Assembly (NCBI RefSeq): GCF_030247185.1
Contig: NC_080572.1
Coordinates: 297,586,314-297,650,313 of the forward strand
Length of the DNA stretch: 64,000 nucleotides
Reading direction: 5' to 3'
Source: Malaya genurostris
Lineage: Eukaryota; Arthropoda; Insecta; Diptera; Culicidae
The translations under genes and the position numbers were made by a program. Under the pieces are notes generated by a model. It ran no database searches. It saw nothing but the letters and a program-made list of their open reading frames with translations, and was not told the DNA's origin. Of the stretch, positions 1 through 11,955 are shown piece after piece (the first letter of the stretch is position 1; every line of letters begins with the position of its first letter).

Positions 1-10
1 GATCAACCTA

Positions 11-644
11 GGGGCCATGCATAAACCACGTACACTCTCTGGGGGGAGGTGGCTTTAATGAAAGTCTACGGTTGTCTACGAGAGGGGTTTTGCGAAAATT
101 CTGTGTAGTTTCATTTTCTTTTATTCACAAAAAAATTACGAAAACCAGTCAATCAAGCCAGAACAAGCCGCCAGAAGAAGCTTTACCTGAGGCAAGTGCA
201 AATTTTCGAAAAATACATCTCAGAAGCTAGACTGAACTAAAATCTTTCCAGTAAAATTGTTCATTTGAAACAATTTACGAAGGAAGTCAATTTTCTTTCC
301 TATCGCCCATCCGGTAAAGACATTTGAGAATCATTGTATCGCATCGCCGCTTGTGTATCTTTTATAACTTAGAATTGAGGATACCACCCGGTGAACGACT
401 TTCAATGTTAAGAACAATATAACAAAACTAATTTCCAACACAAATTGTACATTATTACGCTCGCCTTGAGTCTTTTAGTATCATATTGTTGAACAACAGA
501 ATCTTTCTAGACCACTTATTAAGTATTTCTAGTAACACTAAGACTGTGAACCATATCGCGAAAATGTCTGCGACAGTCTACGAAGGGGGAATGGGGGGTT
601 AAAAAGTTTCTAGTTTTGGTCTAGGAGGCTTATGAACGGTCCCC
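11..644. mobile_element. TA-flanked MITE-like element with imperfect terminal inverted repeats
   Basis: The left end reads GGGGCCATGCATAAACCACG and the reverse complement of the right end reads GGGGACCGTTCATAAGCCTC. These match over about 25 bp with a few mismatches. Each end is flanked by TA (9-10 and 645-646), as expected for a Tc1/mariner-type target duplication. Just inside both ends lie GTCTACG motifs and G-rich tracts in mirrored order. I see no transposase reading frame, so this would be a non-autonomous element of about 634 bp. The inverted ends are seen directly; the classification is inferred. Confidence 0.5.
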
Positions 645-646
645 TA

Positions 647-2479
647 TGAGTTCACTCATAGAAATCAAGCGTTTGCAGAGAATGTTGAAACAGTGATCAC
701 ATCACTTGAACGTTTGGACCACTTGGACTAAGCAATGCGTATTTATACCGCATAATGAACCCCCTACTGGAAAGTTGCAGTAAATAAAGCATTCATACAG
801 CTTTTTAGTTCTTATTTAGGCGAACTTGATGAGCGACCTCATCATCTTGAAGAAAAAAAATCGCGCTTGCGCATGCCGCTTACTCACCGGGCCTGGCACC
901 ATCAGATTACCAAATGTTTTCATCGATGAGGCACACCTTTGGTTAAAATTTATGAGAAATTCATATAAGAAACTAAAAGCTACCTGTGAGATTCGCAATA
1001 AAATTCAATTCAAATTAATTAAGATTCATTCGCGAAAAAATTTAGTAGTAGATATTACCACGAATCCGCGGGTTTTAAGGAAAGACAAATCAAACAAAAT
1101 GCGATTCCGAGATTTTATCGATTTTCATTTGAACTCATCCTATTACATTGACCTACATTGAAGCCACTCTCAATAAGATTAGGTTATCTACTGAATCCGA
1201 TAAGCAGCCGTCTGTTTCGGCGAAACAGACCGATTTGGTCGGTAAGTGGTTAAATCCTCTAATAAATAATGATAATAATACCGGGAATTGATTCCATCGG
1301 AGAGGTTCGATAACAGGATCGAATAACCGAAGACAACATCTTGTACCAAGTTTCATTGTCTCTTTTTCTTTTTCAATAAACATTATGCAATCGCGGTAAA
1401 AACTGACTTTCGAATCCAGGTGCGAAGGGCCGAGTGTTTTCTGTCGATTTCGCAGCTTAATAATTTCTTAGAAATTATTTGTCCGAGTTTCATAATCCAA
1501 TAGTTCATTGATAGGTACAATGTTCTGATAGTGTACTGTCGAGTAACATTATGATTCACGTTCCAGTTTCGGAGTTATGAGTTCGTTAACCCGGTGGAGT
1601 TTTTTATTATAATTAGCTGATTTTAATCACTTACGTTTTTTATCCATATTTTAAAAAGAGAAACATAATTCTCACATGCATATTTTTCTTCAAATATCAA
1701 GATAACAGGTTACATTTTTATATTATAAATCTCTGTATTTTGTTACAAAATCCTAAACAAAAAGAAAGACTTCATTACACTGATAGGAAATAAAACATTT
1801 TTTCAGCTATGCCATTCTAATCCAACAGCCGGATAAAATGCGCGAGAATATTGATTCTTAGTAGGCTGGGCCAAAAAGAACAGATAACAGAAGTCACCAC
1901 ATGGCGGGTTTGCAGAAGGGTTGTGCCAACAATAGCCGCTCGTCATCATTTAGTGACTGTTAGTGAGAACCGACGAAATTTGATCCAATAATGTTACACC
2001 TCTCAATGTTAGTGTCATGAGTCATTCCTAGGAAGATGGCGTAAAGAAAGAAAACTAACTTCGAGGGGAAGCCCTTCGAGGCGAGGTTGCCGTATAGCAC
2101 CAGACCTACCCGCAGCTGGAGGTCATTCGAGACTACCGAAGTGGAATGAATATGCGTCATTTACTACATTGTATATTTTTTGCACTCGAATTATTTTTCT
2201 AACTTTCTCTAGCTTTAATTTCTTCGTAAAAGTAATTTTAAACGTTTTCAAATTTTTTTAAAACCTGAACACTCTACTGCAGTGTATCACGTGATCAGTC
2301 CGATAAATGATACGTGCTTTCCACATTTGAAAAAACAGTGATGTTGTTTACAGTTTTGAAATTGAGGGTTCGATTGATCAGTTGTTTATTCAGATTTGTT
2401 AAAATCCGTCCCTGGTAATATAAAAAGGTATAGTCAATAAAAATGTAAGATAAAATATTTATATAAATCTCTTGACAAT
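647..2479. other. Unassigned AT-rich intergenic or intronic sequence
   Basis: No recognisable gene or mobile element. The reading frames (up to about 110 codons) have no familiar motifs and overlap each other on both strands. A short AATAATGATAATAATA run occurs near 1265. Nothing further is supported. Confidence 0.6.
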
Positions 2480-2489
2480 TCCAGAATGT

Positions 2490-2522
2490 TACCTTATCTT
2501 ACCTTACCTTACCTTACCTAAC
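2490..2522 (-). repeat. Tandem 3' tail of the RTE-like element
   Basis: TTACC-type units (plus-strand view) are repeated five times next to the C-terminal end of the reverse transcriptase. Short tandem tails of this sort mark the 3' ends of RTE-clade retrotransposons. Confidence 0.7.
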
Positions 2523-2524
2523 AG

Positions 2525-5075
2525 CTATAGTCTTGGGGCGTCCTTTGCTTTATCAAGAATACGTCTCCACATAACTCCACTTGATCGATCCACCTTGCTC
2601 GCTGCGCTCCTCTTCTTCTTTTTACCAGTCGGATTAGATTCAAGAACCATTTTCACTGGGCTGTCGTCCGACATCCTTATGACATGCCCAGCCCATCGTA
2701 GACGTCCGATTGTAGCTGTCCGTACGATAGGTGGTTCTCCTAGCAGCTGTTGCAATTCGTGACTCATACGCCGTCTCCACGTTCCGTCTGCCATCTGCAC
2801 TCCGCCATAGATGGTCCTCAGTATCTTTCTTTCGAAAACACTGAGGGCGCGTTGGTCCTCTGCCAACATAGTCCAGGTCTCGTGGCCATAGAGAACAACC
2901 GGTCTAATTAGCGTTTTGTAGATGGTAAATTTTGTGCGATGGCGTACTTTTTTCGACCGAAGGGTCCAAAGTACGCACCATTCCCTGCCAAAACACGTCT
3001 CCGTATTTCTCTGCTGGTGTCATTATCGGCGGTCACCAGTGAGTACAAATACACAAACTCGTCAACCACCTCGATATCGTCACCGTCTATCAATATTCGT
3101 GGTGAGAGGCGTAGTGTTTCTTCTCTAGAGCCTCTTCCTCTCATGTATCTTGTTTTCGACGCATTTATGGCCAGTCCGATACGCTTAGCTTCAGCTTTCA
3201 GTCCGATGTAGATTTCCGTCATCTTCTCAAGGTTACGTGTCACAATATCAATATCGTCAGCGAAGCCAAAAAGTTGTATGGACTTTCGGAAGATCGTGCC
3301 ACTCGTGTCGATCCTCGCTCTTCGAATCACACCTTCCAGAACAATATTGAACAAGATACAAGAAAGCCCATCACCTTGACATAACCCTCTCCAAGATTAG
3401 AAGGGACTCGAGAGCGTCCCAGATACTCGGACGTAGCACATCACTCTATCCATCGTTGCTTTGACCAATCGCGTCAGTTTATCCGGGAAACCGTATTCGT
3501 ACATGATCTGCCATAGCTGTTCTCGATCGATTGTGTCGTATGCCGCTTTGAAGTCAATGAATTGGTGATGCGTGGGTACGTTGTATTCACGACACTTCTG
3601 GAGTACTTGTCTTATCGCGAATATGTGATCCGTAGTAGCGCGGGCTCCAGTAAATCCCGCTTGGTAAGGCCCTACGAATTCCTTAGCTATTGGTGATAGA
3701 CGACGGCAAAGGATTTGGGAGAGTACCTTGTCGGGGGCGTTGAGCAAGGTGATTGCGCGGTAATTGCAACAGTCTAGCTTATCGCCCTTTTTGTAGACGG
3801 GACATACCACTCCATCCATCCATTCCTGCGGTAGAATCTCCTCTTCCCAAATCCTAGAAATCATCCAGTGCAGCACTCTAGCCAGTGCCTCTCCTCCCTA
3901 TTTGAGCAGCTCGCCTGGCAACTGGTCATTGCCCGCGGCTTTGTTGTTCCTCAGCTTGCCGATCTCCTCACTTATCTCAGACAGATCAGGGGCTGGGAAT
4001 CTGTCGTCGGCTGAGCGTGCACCCAGATTGATTCCTGTACCGTTCTCTGTAGCTTGTGCTTCGCCATTCAGATGCTCCTCATAGTACTGCTTCCACCTGT
4101 CGATCACCTCACGTTCGTTCGTGAGAAGGTTACCACTGGTATCTCTGCACATTCCGGCGGACCTTATGTTCCTCCAGCCGTCTTCAAGAGTCGCCGCGCC
4201 AAGCTGCTCTTCCGTTGGTAGCACTAGCTCCAGTTGTTGCGCGTATTCCTCTGCAGTACGAATGCTACGTAGCTGCTCGAGATTTAGTCCCGGCGTTCCT
4301 GTGCGACGAGTATTGTGCACCGTCGATAGTTTTGAGCGCATACAAACCGCGACAAGGTAGTGGTCAGAATCAATGTTGGCACTGCGGTAAGTGCGGACAT
4401 TGATGACGTCGGAGAAGAATCGCCTGTCGATGAGAACGTGGTCGATTTGATTTTCCGTATGTTGATCAGGTGATCTCCAGGTGGATTTGTGGATATCTTT
4501 GCGGGGGAAGAAGGTGCTCGAACTACCATTCCTCGGGAGGCTGCAAAGTTCATGCATCGTTGGCCGTTGTCATTTGTTACCGCGTGCAGGCTCTCCAGCC
4601 CGATCACGGGCCTGTACATTGCCTCCCGGTCTACCTAAGCATTCATGTCGCCGATGACGAGTTTTACATCACGCCGTGGACAGCTGTCGTTGGTTCGTTC
4701 CAGCTGTGCGTAGAATGCTTCCTTCTGGTCATCGGGTCTCGTCTCATGTGGGCAGTGCACGTTGATGATGCTGTAATTGAAGAAACGGCCCTTGATCTTC
4801 AATAAGCACATTCTATCACTGATTGGCTGCCACTCAATCACGCGCTGGCGCATCTTGCCCAACACTACAAATCCCGTTCCTAGAACGTTGGTTGTGCCGC
4901 AGCTCTGGTAGAAGGTAGCCACTCGATGCCCACTTTTCCACACCTTCTGTCCCGTCCAACAAAGTTCCTGCTGTGCTACGACATCGAAGCCGCGGATTAG
5001 AAGCTCATCATGCAGCATTCGGTCGTATCCTAGGAAGCCAAGCGATTTGCAGTTCCATGTGCCAAGCTTCCAATC
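2525..5075 (-). pseudogene. Endonuclease-reverse transcriptase of RTE-like element, frameshifted
   Basis: The protein would nick target DNA and copy the element RNA at the nick. In order on the minus strand: endonuclease start LGTWNCKSLGF (near 5070), catalytic-type GDMNA (near 4640), QIDHVLIDRR and SANIDSDHYLV (near 4450-4370, the last giving the catalytic SDH), a linker with NNKAAGNDQLPGELLK (near 3900), then the polymerase with NYRAITLLN, QAGFTGARATTD, FIDFKAAYDTI (motif A), a GLRQGD-type motif near 3370 and FGFADDIDIV (motif C, near 3270), and a C-terminal RLRWAGHVIRM segment (near 2690). The reading shifts frame around 4630, 4550, 3890, 3375 and 2880, so no single protein can be made. 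The family is clear from the motif order; assignment to RTE rather than a close relative is less sure. Confidence 0.8.
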
Positions 5076-5852
5076 GTAGTCCTTATTTCGTTGCGTAGTT
5101 CTTTGCCGATTATTCCGAGTCGTATTTCTTTCTTGATCGTACGTAACATGTGTTTTCCGGGCGGCTTGTTAGGCCTGCACCAACCTCCTGTCTCGCCGGA
5201 GGGCCATCGTGTCAGCACTGTTTAGAGTCCCACACTGACACAAGGACGGTAATCAGCCGCTCCTAACATGGAGAATAGACGCTGTTTCGAGCCGCCTCAA
5301 CATGGGGAACAGACGCTCGGGTAGGCTCGCTCTCTGTAAAGAGAAGGCAAGCCCCCCCCTTCCCTGTCAGCATACGACCAAGGTCCCACCGGGGTTGGTT
5401 ACCCGATCTTTCCTATGGTTACTCGTACCCCAGACCGCGGGGAGGTAGGGATAGGAGTTACTGGACAAGAGGCTAAGAACCACATTGGGGCCTGGATTGC
5501 GCATTGTCCAGTCGTTTACCAATCAACTTGGCACAGCTACTTCTTGCTATTTAAAGGGGAGAGGGAGTGTAGTAAGTGTTCTTAATAGGGGGAGGGGGTC
5601 TTGAAAAAATTTGTCTAATTTAACGTGAATCGATACTTTTTTAAGACTATAGAAACATTTTGCATATATTAGATATGATTATATGTAGAATGAATGTAGC
5701 AAGTGTCTTTAAAACCGGGGGGGGTGTAATGTTTGAAATTACATAACTCCGAAATCACATCACGGATTACTATCAAACTTGGAACATGTACTTCTTGCTC
5801 TTCAGAGATGATCATTGGGACATTTTCAGGGGAGGGAGTGTGTAGCAAGCGT

Positions 5853-5886
5853 TAATTTATTTATTTATTTATTTATTTATTCATTT
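5853..5886. repeat. TTTA microsatellite
   Basis: About seven near-perfect TTTA units in a row, directly before a GGAGCAAAGGAAAAGCCC segment. It could be a retrotransposon tail or a simple repeat. Confidence 0.8.
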
Positions 5887-6205
5887 ATGGAGCAAAGGAA
5901 AAGCCCGATGGAGATGAAATTTGGTAATCTCTCTCTCTCCAGCAGGCATAAAACCTTCTCATTATTTGTATCAACAGATTACAATGATCCAACAGATGCA
6001 TTTGGACTTATTACTAACAATTGAAACTAACAATTAAAACTAACAATTAAAAATAAATCTATAACCCTATAACTAATTGATGACGCTAAGCCTTACATGG
6101 CAGTAATAGTACTCTTGCTTAAAAAGTGAGTGAGAAGAAAAGAGTGGGAATGTATACAAGGGTTGGTGGAGAAGGTGGTAGACGAGCGTGGGCTAGCAAC
6201 TGTGT

Positions 6206-6410
6206 TAGAATCGGCATGAAGATCTAATTAGTGACCAAAAAGATGGTGGAAGGCAGAGAAAACGACGGGTTTAGAATCGGCATGTAGATCTAATTAGTGA
6301 TCGAAGATTGCATGGTGGAAGACAGAGAGAAAGAAGAAATGACGACCAGGTTAATTTCGGCGGGCGGATCTAGTTAGTTTCCAATGGAGAATGGTGGAGA
6401 GGAGTGGGGG
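6206..6410 (+). repeat. Three-copy tandem repeat, about 66-80 bp unit
   Basis: The block AATCGGCATG..AGATCTAATTAGTGA followed by ATGGTGGAAGRCAGAG occurs at about 6210 and 6276, and in a diverged form (TTTCGGCGGGCGGATCTAGT) at about 6355. The three copies decay from left to right. Coding function is not apparent. Confidence 0.7.
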
Positions 6411-6629
6411 TTAAACGAAAATACAATAATGTATGTATGCATGTATGTGGAGCAGGGAAAAGCCCATTGGAGTTGAGAATTTTTAAATCTCTGCCTCCAG
6501 TAGGCATAAAACCTCCTCATCATTTGGGGAGGCAATGTCGAAATTTATCTAGTTTGAATTGATTTGAATAGAATTGATACTTTTTGAAAATAATACCATT
6601 TCGTAGCAACGCCGGGTCATTCAGCTAGT

Positions 6630-8752
6630 TGTTAATAAAAACCTTCACTTTTAAATCGTTTTAGCAATTGAACTACTCTGGATGTGATGAATGAACTTGA
6701 AAAAAAACGAACTTGGCATATGATCTGACTGTGCACGGCCGGTGTAGTTCAAACATTAGCCTCAAGTCGGTGAACTAATGCCGTGTTAATCCGTCACTCC
6801 ACCATTTTAGAATTTTTAAACTTGTTGGGTACTAGGAAGAATAGTGTATTTTCTACCAAAAAAGTTTGAAAACCACCGGTTTAAATTTTGAAGACCACAT
6901 AACTCAAATAGGAACAACGAAAATAACCTCACAGACAGGCAAACTGCCTGGCATTGAAACCATTCCATGACTGCATTCGATAGGCTCATACCAACCCGAT
7001 TTTTTTCGCGCCGCACAAGGCACAAATCGATGAATGGGACCACATGCCAACGCACCATCGTTTAGACGGCCGGCTATGGAATATCTTGAATTAGTGGCAC
7101 ACGCTGCTGCTGCTGCTCAATGGTTGCGGAGAAACCTACCTAACATACCTATCCTACTTGTCGACACTCGTGCAGGATTATGCCGAATATAATCTGTCAT
7201 AATTAGTACGCACACAAAACAACCGAAAACCCCGAGAGTCCGGTGCGGTGCGGTGCGGATTTGAACAAAACAGAGACGCCGTCGAACGCCGAAACATCAA
7301 GAAGTAGTGGTAGTGCTTTTCGAGAGTGACCTACATCCATTGTGGTCGAGAGATACCTGCGCCTAGCCAAACCGAGGCATGTGTCCAACATAATACATGC
7401 TTCGAGATGAAGATTTAATTTCCGACGCAATCGATCGGGTAAACGCTTTTTCATTACCATTGCTTTCGAACTGTTTTGGCACAGTCAAGCTGAAAGCCTT
7501 GCGTCGTATGCTAGAATTAGCCCCTCCTCAAATGACTGTAATAACGAAATTGTATATTGGATTTTGTTTTTTTTTTTCTCTTAATTATGGCGAAGGTAGT
7601 GCAAGACGGAAAGAGATAGAGTTAAGCGAGGCTACGTTATTTTCAAGGGTCATCGAGGTGCTACAGTTAGTCTTAATTTGGCAAAGGTCATACAACTGTG
7701 CTTTCGAATAGACATGAATATTTAGTACCTTGTTGAGTTTCGAATCTAATTACAAGAAAATCCCAATCCGGACATGAGTTTACTTACTTAACTCGATTAG
7801 CTATTTACCATTACGTGATGGTAATTTTCTACAATCTAAAGTTTAGGCAAACAAAAAGTGCCGAATTTGAACGGAACAGAGGAACGTGCATAGTGACAGC
7901 CACAAACGTTTACGTAAGTCGTTAAAAAAATCATCCATCGGCATGCGCAAACGATTGTCTTCGCTGACCTTCGCAATTCTGACTCTTTAGAAGACTGCAC
8001 AAAAAAAAAATTGCGCCGTCGACAGTCATGACATCTTCCCATAGATTTAGGTTGAGTGACCTGCTTTCATAATTTTGCCAATCTTCGGTTGGCCCTAAAG
8101 AACTTTCCCACCGTCCGATTATCGACCATATCAGGTTAGTTAACCGATTCAACGCTAATTTTACAACCATCCAACACACACGGAAAACAACATCCACACA
8201 TAATCGGTTTCTCGTTGGGATCCATCCTCAAATCGCTTTACCCCACAACAAACGGATACATCACACACAAGCGCAAGCTCGGGATCGTCGTGATAATCCG
8301 TCGATTTGGCCAGTTTTACCTGCTGTGAACCTTTTCCAGACCCGCACTTCCACACAAGCCTAAAAAAAACAGGTTTCGCTTCTGGTCCAGCAGCTTTCGC
8401 CATCGTCGCCATCGGATATTCGTTTGGGGTTTTGTAGCGCAACCGTACGGTTTCCTTATTTCTCTCTCCATCTCTCATTCGCTTCTCCATCGCTACGAGA
8501 CGAGGACGCCTTTTAAATAATTGCAAAACCGCAGGCAGATCAGCACCGGTTTACTTCCTGCATTCCATCAATTCTGTGGTGTGGTGGAATGTGATGCGAG
8601 GGTGGTAAAACTCCTCGGGGGGGGGAGACAAATTTTCGAAATGTCGGATTGCGATGTGCATTCGGTTGTTTGCTTGTTTGCAAAAGTTTGCAAATGGGAA
8701 ATGCAACATCTTTCGGGAGAGAAGACACGGTAAAAAGCCTCGCTGAGTTACG
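6630..8752. other. Unassigned sequence, locally less AT-rich
   Basis: No recognisable gene or element. A CTGCTGCTGCTGCT run lies near 7105 and a GGTGCGGTGCGGTGCGGA triplication near 7240. A 121-codon minus-strand frame (8161-8526) has no familiar motif and I do not call it. The GC content around 7080-7450 and 8160-8520 is higher than in the neighbouring repeats and could reflect host sequence such as regulatory or untranslated DNA, but nothing specific supports this. Confidence 0.5.
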
Positions 8753-8754
8753 TA

Positions 8755-9980
8755 AGGAGTGTATCGAAAAGTAGTTAGCAACATTGATTATTGAATAAAA
8801 AAGCGAAAAAAACATATTTTGACATCAGTTTTCGATATATTGTAGAAAAATTACATTTTTACGCATTTCACTGATTATATTGAAGAAAATCCTAGTTTCG
8901 GTGAAACGCTCGCACTTTGGACTTGACATTGTTCATTAAATTCTGCACAGTTACTTTTGTGACTTTCCTGGTGGCAGCTGTCCAGTTTTTTTTTTTTGAA
9001 CTCCTGCATGTTTTGGGACACTGTACCTTCCTTCCGAAAGTGCCGCTTGACAATTGCCCAATACCTTTCAATTGGCCGAAGATCCGAGCTGTTCGGTGGG
9101 TTGATGTCCTTTTCCATGAATTGTACATTATTTTTAACAACCACTGTAGAACGGAGTTGGCGTAGTGGGCTGAAGCCAAATCCAGCCAGAAGAGATGAGG
9201 AGCCTTATGCTTTCTGTACAGTGGCAGCATTCTCGTCTTCAAACATTCTTCCTCGTACACCTTAACGTTAATTGTGCCCTTCGTGAAGAAAATCGACTAC
9301 CGCAAACCACAGGTACAAATGGCTTGCCAGACCAACGCCTTCTGTCCAAACTTTTCCATCGCCCCCGTGGTGTCGAGAGTCTTCCTTGGCGTAGGTTTCG
9401 TCGTCGATCAGGATGCATCCGTCTTTATTCTGTAGAATCCGGTTATACAGTTTTCGCGCTCTTATTTTGGCCTGAACTTGCTGTACAAGGGACTTTTTCG
9501 GCACCTTCTGTTTCTTGTACGTTTTCAGGGAGTTCCGAACTTTGATCCGTTGAATCATTCCGATGCTGGTGCTGAACTGCTTGGCCAAATCCCGCGTCGA
9601 CGCCGATGGGTTTTTCCTGATGTACTGAAACCACTTTTAAGACCCGTTTTCCTCCCGGATGGGGGCAAATCCTTCATGGAAAGGGTTTTATCGAACTTCT
9701 CGATAATAGTTTTGACACTGGTGTAGTGCACCTTCACCCGTTTTGCAATTTAGTTGTACGTGACACCACTTTCTGAGCACCAAGTGTGCAGAATATTCTT
9801 TCGCGTTTCCGGATCAATTCGACTCATCATTGAAACGATAAACCGTAGCGAAACCAATCAATTGCGCAGCTGTTATTGACATGTAAACAAACATGTCACC
9901 GCAGAACACGCTGCACAAAATTAAGCCATTTCAGAGTAATAACTGTTTGAATGTTGCTAACTACTTATCGATACACTCCT
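8755..9980 (-). mobile_element. DD37E-type Tc1/mariner element, copy 1
   Basis: The element is bounded by inverted repeats starting AGGAGTGTATCGAAAAGTAG at the left and, reverse-complemented at the right, AGGAGTGTATCGATAAGTAG. The match continues through TTAGCAACATT. TA dinucleotides flank it at 8753-8754 and 9981-9982. Its length (1,226 bp) and layout match the copy at 17009-18267, and the two are the same family in opposite orientation. The ends are seen directly; the family name rests on the catalytic spacing measured in the better-preserved copy. Confidence 0.9.
8892..9830 (-). pseudogene. DD37E transposase, disrupted by frameshifts
   Basis: The protein would cut and rejoin the element at TA sites. 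The minus-strand start is MSRIDPETRKNILHTWCSES, followed by the helix-turn-helix region (IIEKFDKTLSMKDLP), KVRNSLKTYKKQKVPKKSL, the first catalytic motif ILIDDETYAKEDS, then LFWLDLASAHYANSV (second Asp) and NPPNSSDLRPIERYWAIVK (Glu). An in-frame stop follows the N-terminal GVTYN, and several frameshifts fall near 9640, 9340 and 9130. Compared with the copy at 17159-18129 it lacks about 27 bp between DDETYAK and the next conserved block (the GPQYY motif) but keeps an N-terminal stretch that copy has lost. Confidence 0.85.
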
Positions 9981-9982
9981 TA

Positions 9983-10854
9983 TTAGGCGTTGGTAACAGC
10001 CTCGCAAAATTTGAATGACACTTTATTACAAAAAGTCATACTTTGTTTTTCCAAAATTGATCTACACTATCTTTTGAAAAGGGCCAAACCATTGAAGCTA
10101 ATTTTTTTTCAAATAGTTATTGTTAAAAATAATACATAATAGATTGACGTAGAACTGCTGTCGACAAGGGGTAGATCACTTTCAAATGGCACAGGTTCTA
10201 CTAATAAAGTATTCATTTCAAGTAAAATCTCATTAGTTTTTTGTAAAATGCTTTGGACTCTGAAAAGAACCAAGGGTTACCATTTCTCCAACTTTCAACA
10301 CAGTTGACAATAATTATTCCGCCAGAAAAATTCCGAACAAATCGGGTGCCTCTCGTTTGGTGAACGGCGCACAAAGTGAATCTGCCATTTGCTTCGGTGC
10401 CCTTCCCTACGGCGCTAACGAGTTGCGGCACCCATGAAGCTGGACGTCGTATAGACTAGTGATGACACTTATTCTGATTGAAAATCAATTTTATAAAATC
10501 AAATTAATGTATATGAAGAAAATCCAATTAACTCTTTGCTTGGTTCTGTGTGGAGACACTGAAAATGATTAGAAACCTTAATTGCGGATTATAACACTAC
10601 CATTTATGGTCCTTAGAAACGTCGATTTGTATATGTTTTCTCTCCGTTGTGTTCGTACTTTGATGAATTTTCCGCACTTGTTTAAAGCGAAAGCCGCACT
10701 GTGAACGGAGTGAACGAGATGAAGATAATAGATCAAAAGTTGAAAAGAGCGGTTCTAACGGCTATTAAAATAACAAAATATAGAATTTTGTAGTTGATTA
10801 CTTCATTTCGGATTATCATTTTTGATTTTTCGGGCCGATTAAATGTATTTTTTA
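9983..10854. other. Unassigned AT-rich sequence
   Basis: Nothing recognisable. A 72-codon minus-strand frame (10213-10431) shows no motif. Confidence 0.5.
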
Positions 10855-11000
10855 TGCAATCTTAATAGATCTTTAAATAACATTTAGAGCCATTAGAACG
10901 GCTGATTTTGTAGATTGTTCCCCATCGTTGCCACTTTTCGTCTTCTGTTTCTCCAATGCAAACGACCAGTAGCTGTACGACGCAATCGCTTTTGTTTAAG
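10855..11000 (-). repeat. Partial composite-repeat copy (leader module only)
   Basis: Reverse-complemented, this carries the conserved core GCGTC...GCTACTGGTCGTTTGCATT and the trailing AATGGCTCTAAATGTTAT seen at 11450-11580, 25510-25650, 26090-26170, 33250-33360 and 33770-33850. It is the leader module of the composite repeat on its own, opposite in orientation to the copy that begins near 11330. Confidence 0.6.
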
Positions 11001-11599
11001 ACGAAACTTACATTGCAAACGTCCAATAGCACATAAAATAAAAAAAAACATAAACAATGTTCACGTAATAAACATGGTATTAACAGTAATCTTACACCTT
11101 TTTCCATTTGTTTAACTGAAGAATTAGAGAAAATACTCAAACAGGGAAAAAGTTATTAGGAAATTAAATCAGGAGTAATTTCGTTACACTTTCGTGTTGT
11201 GAAATTTTAAAACTGCACCCAGGTGAGCATAGTAAAGGAAAACGTAGTCATACGCCAAACAGTTGTTAAAAAAAAACTGGCCAAAATATCCCGATGAACT
11301 AGGAAGAACAAAATCGAATCCGAGGCTTTACAAACCAAGCTACAAACAAAATCACGCGAAAAGAAAGCGTTTAACCAGAATTGTTTCAGTATGGAATCAA
11401 TAGGCACTGTGAGCAACTCTGCTGCGGGGCGTTCGTAGAACCAGTTTCACTTCAAACAAAAGCGATTGCATCATCCTGCTGCTGGTCGTTTGCACTGAAA
11501 ATACAACTAAAAGTGAACAACGACGGGGGAACATTACACAAAATCAGCCCTTCTAATGGCTCCAAATGTTATCTTATTAGACCTTCTTGCGGTTATTTT

Positions 11600-11955
11600 A
11601 TTTTTTATTTATTTTTAATTCAATCCGTCAATAACACCAAGGTCATTAACACGATCAACTCTTTGAAGTGTTTGTCCGTCAATTTCATGGTCGAAACGTA
11701 TTGGATTCAATATTCGGTGGAATGTTATGACCTGACATTTTGCAATGCTGACGATAAGCCAGTTTCTACGACACCAGGTAACGAATTCATCCAGAAGCTT
11801 TTGAAGACGGTCGCAGTCGTCAATAGAGCGTATCTCAAGGTATAGTTTGAAAGCGTCGGCGTAGACTAATTTGCCGCCTCCACTAAGCAACAAAGTGGTG
11901 TCATTAAAGAACAGCGAAAACAGAAGTGGACCCATGTTGCTGCCTTGAGGTGCCT
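11600..11955 (-). pseudogene. 5'-truncated non-LTR reverse transcriptase fragment
   Basis: The minus strand reads APQGSNMGPLLFSLFFNDT (the QGS...GPLLF motif B), GGGKLVYADAFKLYLEI (motif C, YADD changed to YADA), WLIVSIAKCQVITFHR and a DLGVI-type motif, then stops. An A-rich tail with AAATA-like repeats (complement of 11590-11625) follows. The element is 5'-truncated just before motif B and is inserted inside composite repeat A between its leader and spacer modules. The YADA change alone would remove a catalytic aspartate. Family: Jockey or I-like, not resolved. Confidence 0.75.

Larger units (their letters stand above)
2480..5515 (-). mobile_element. RTE-like non-LTR retrotransposon, nearly full length but decayed
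   Basis: Read on the minus strand, the element holds a GC-rich 5' leader (about 5515-5080), an apurinic-type endonuclease, a reverse transcriptase and a short 3' end closing in tandem GGTAA units. Ending in short tandem repeats rather than poly(A), and carrying the endonuclease and reverse transcriptase in one long frame, are typical of the RTE clade, which is common in mosquitoes. Both boundaries are approximate. The 5' boundary is placed where GC-rich leader gives way to AT-rich repeat sequence near 5515. Base composition is clearly more GC-rich than the flanks. Confidence 0.75.
5516..6628 (+). repeat. Repeat mosaic with duplicated segments; possible Helitron-like right end
   Basis: Segments recur here in pairs. 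AACTTGG...TACTTCTTGCT followed by GGGGAGRGGGAGTGTAG occurs near 5530 and again near 5780. GGAGCAGGGAAAAGCCCATT followed by CTCTGCCTCCAGTAGGCATA occurs near 5890 (diverged) and 6450. AAATTTRTCTARTTT...GATACTTTTT occurs near 5610 and 6540. The block ends GCAACGCCGGGTCATTCAG then CTAG at 6625-6628 followed by T, resembling a Helitron terminus (CTRR before T). I do not see a convincing subterminal hairpin, so the Helitron reading is only a suggestion. The RTE-like element may have inserted into the left part of this block. Confidence 0.4.

Noticed and set aside
8161..8526. 121-codon minus-strand frame as a gene
   Set aside because: No family motif, no splice or start evidence; length is within chance for a less AT-rich stretch.
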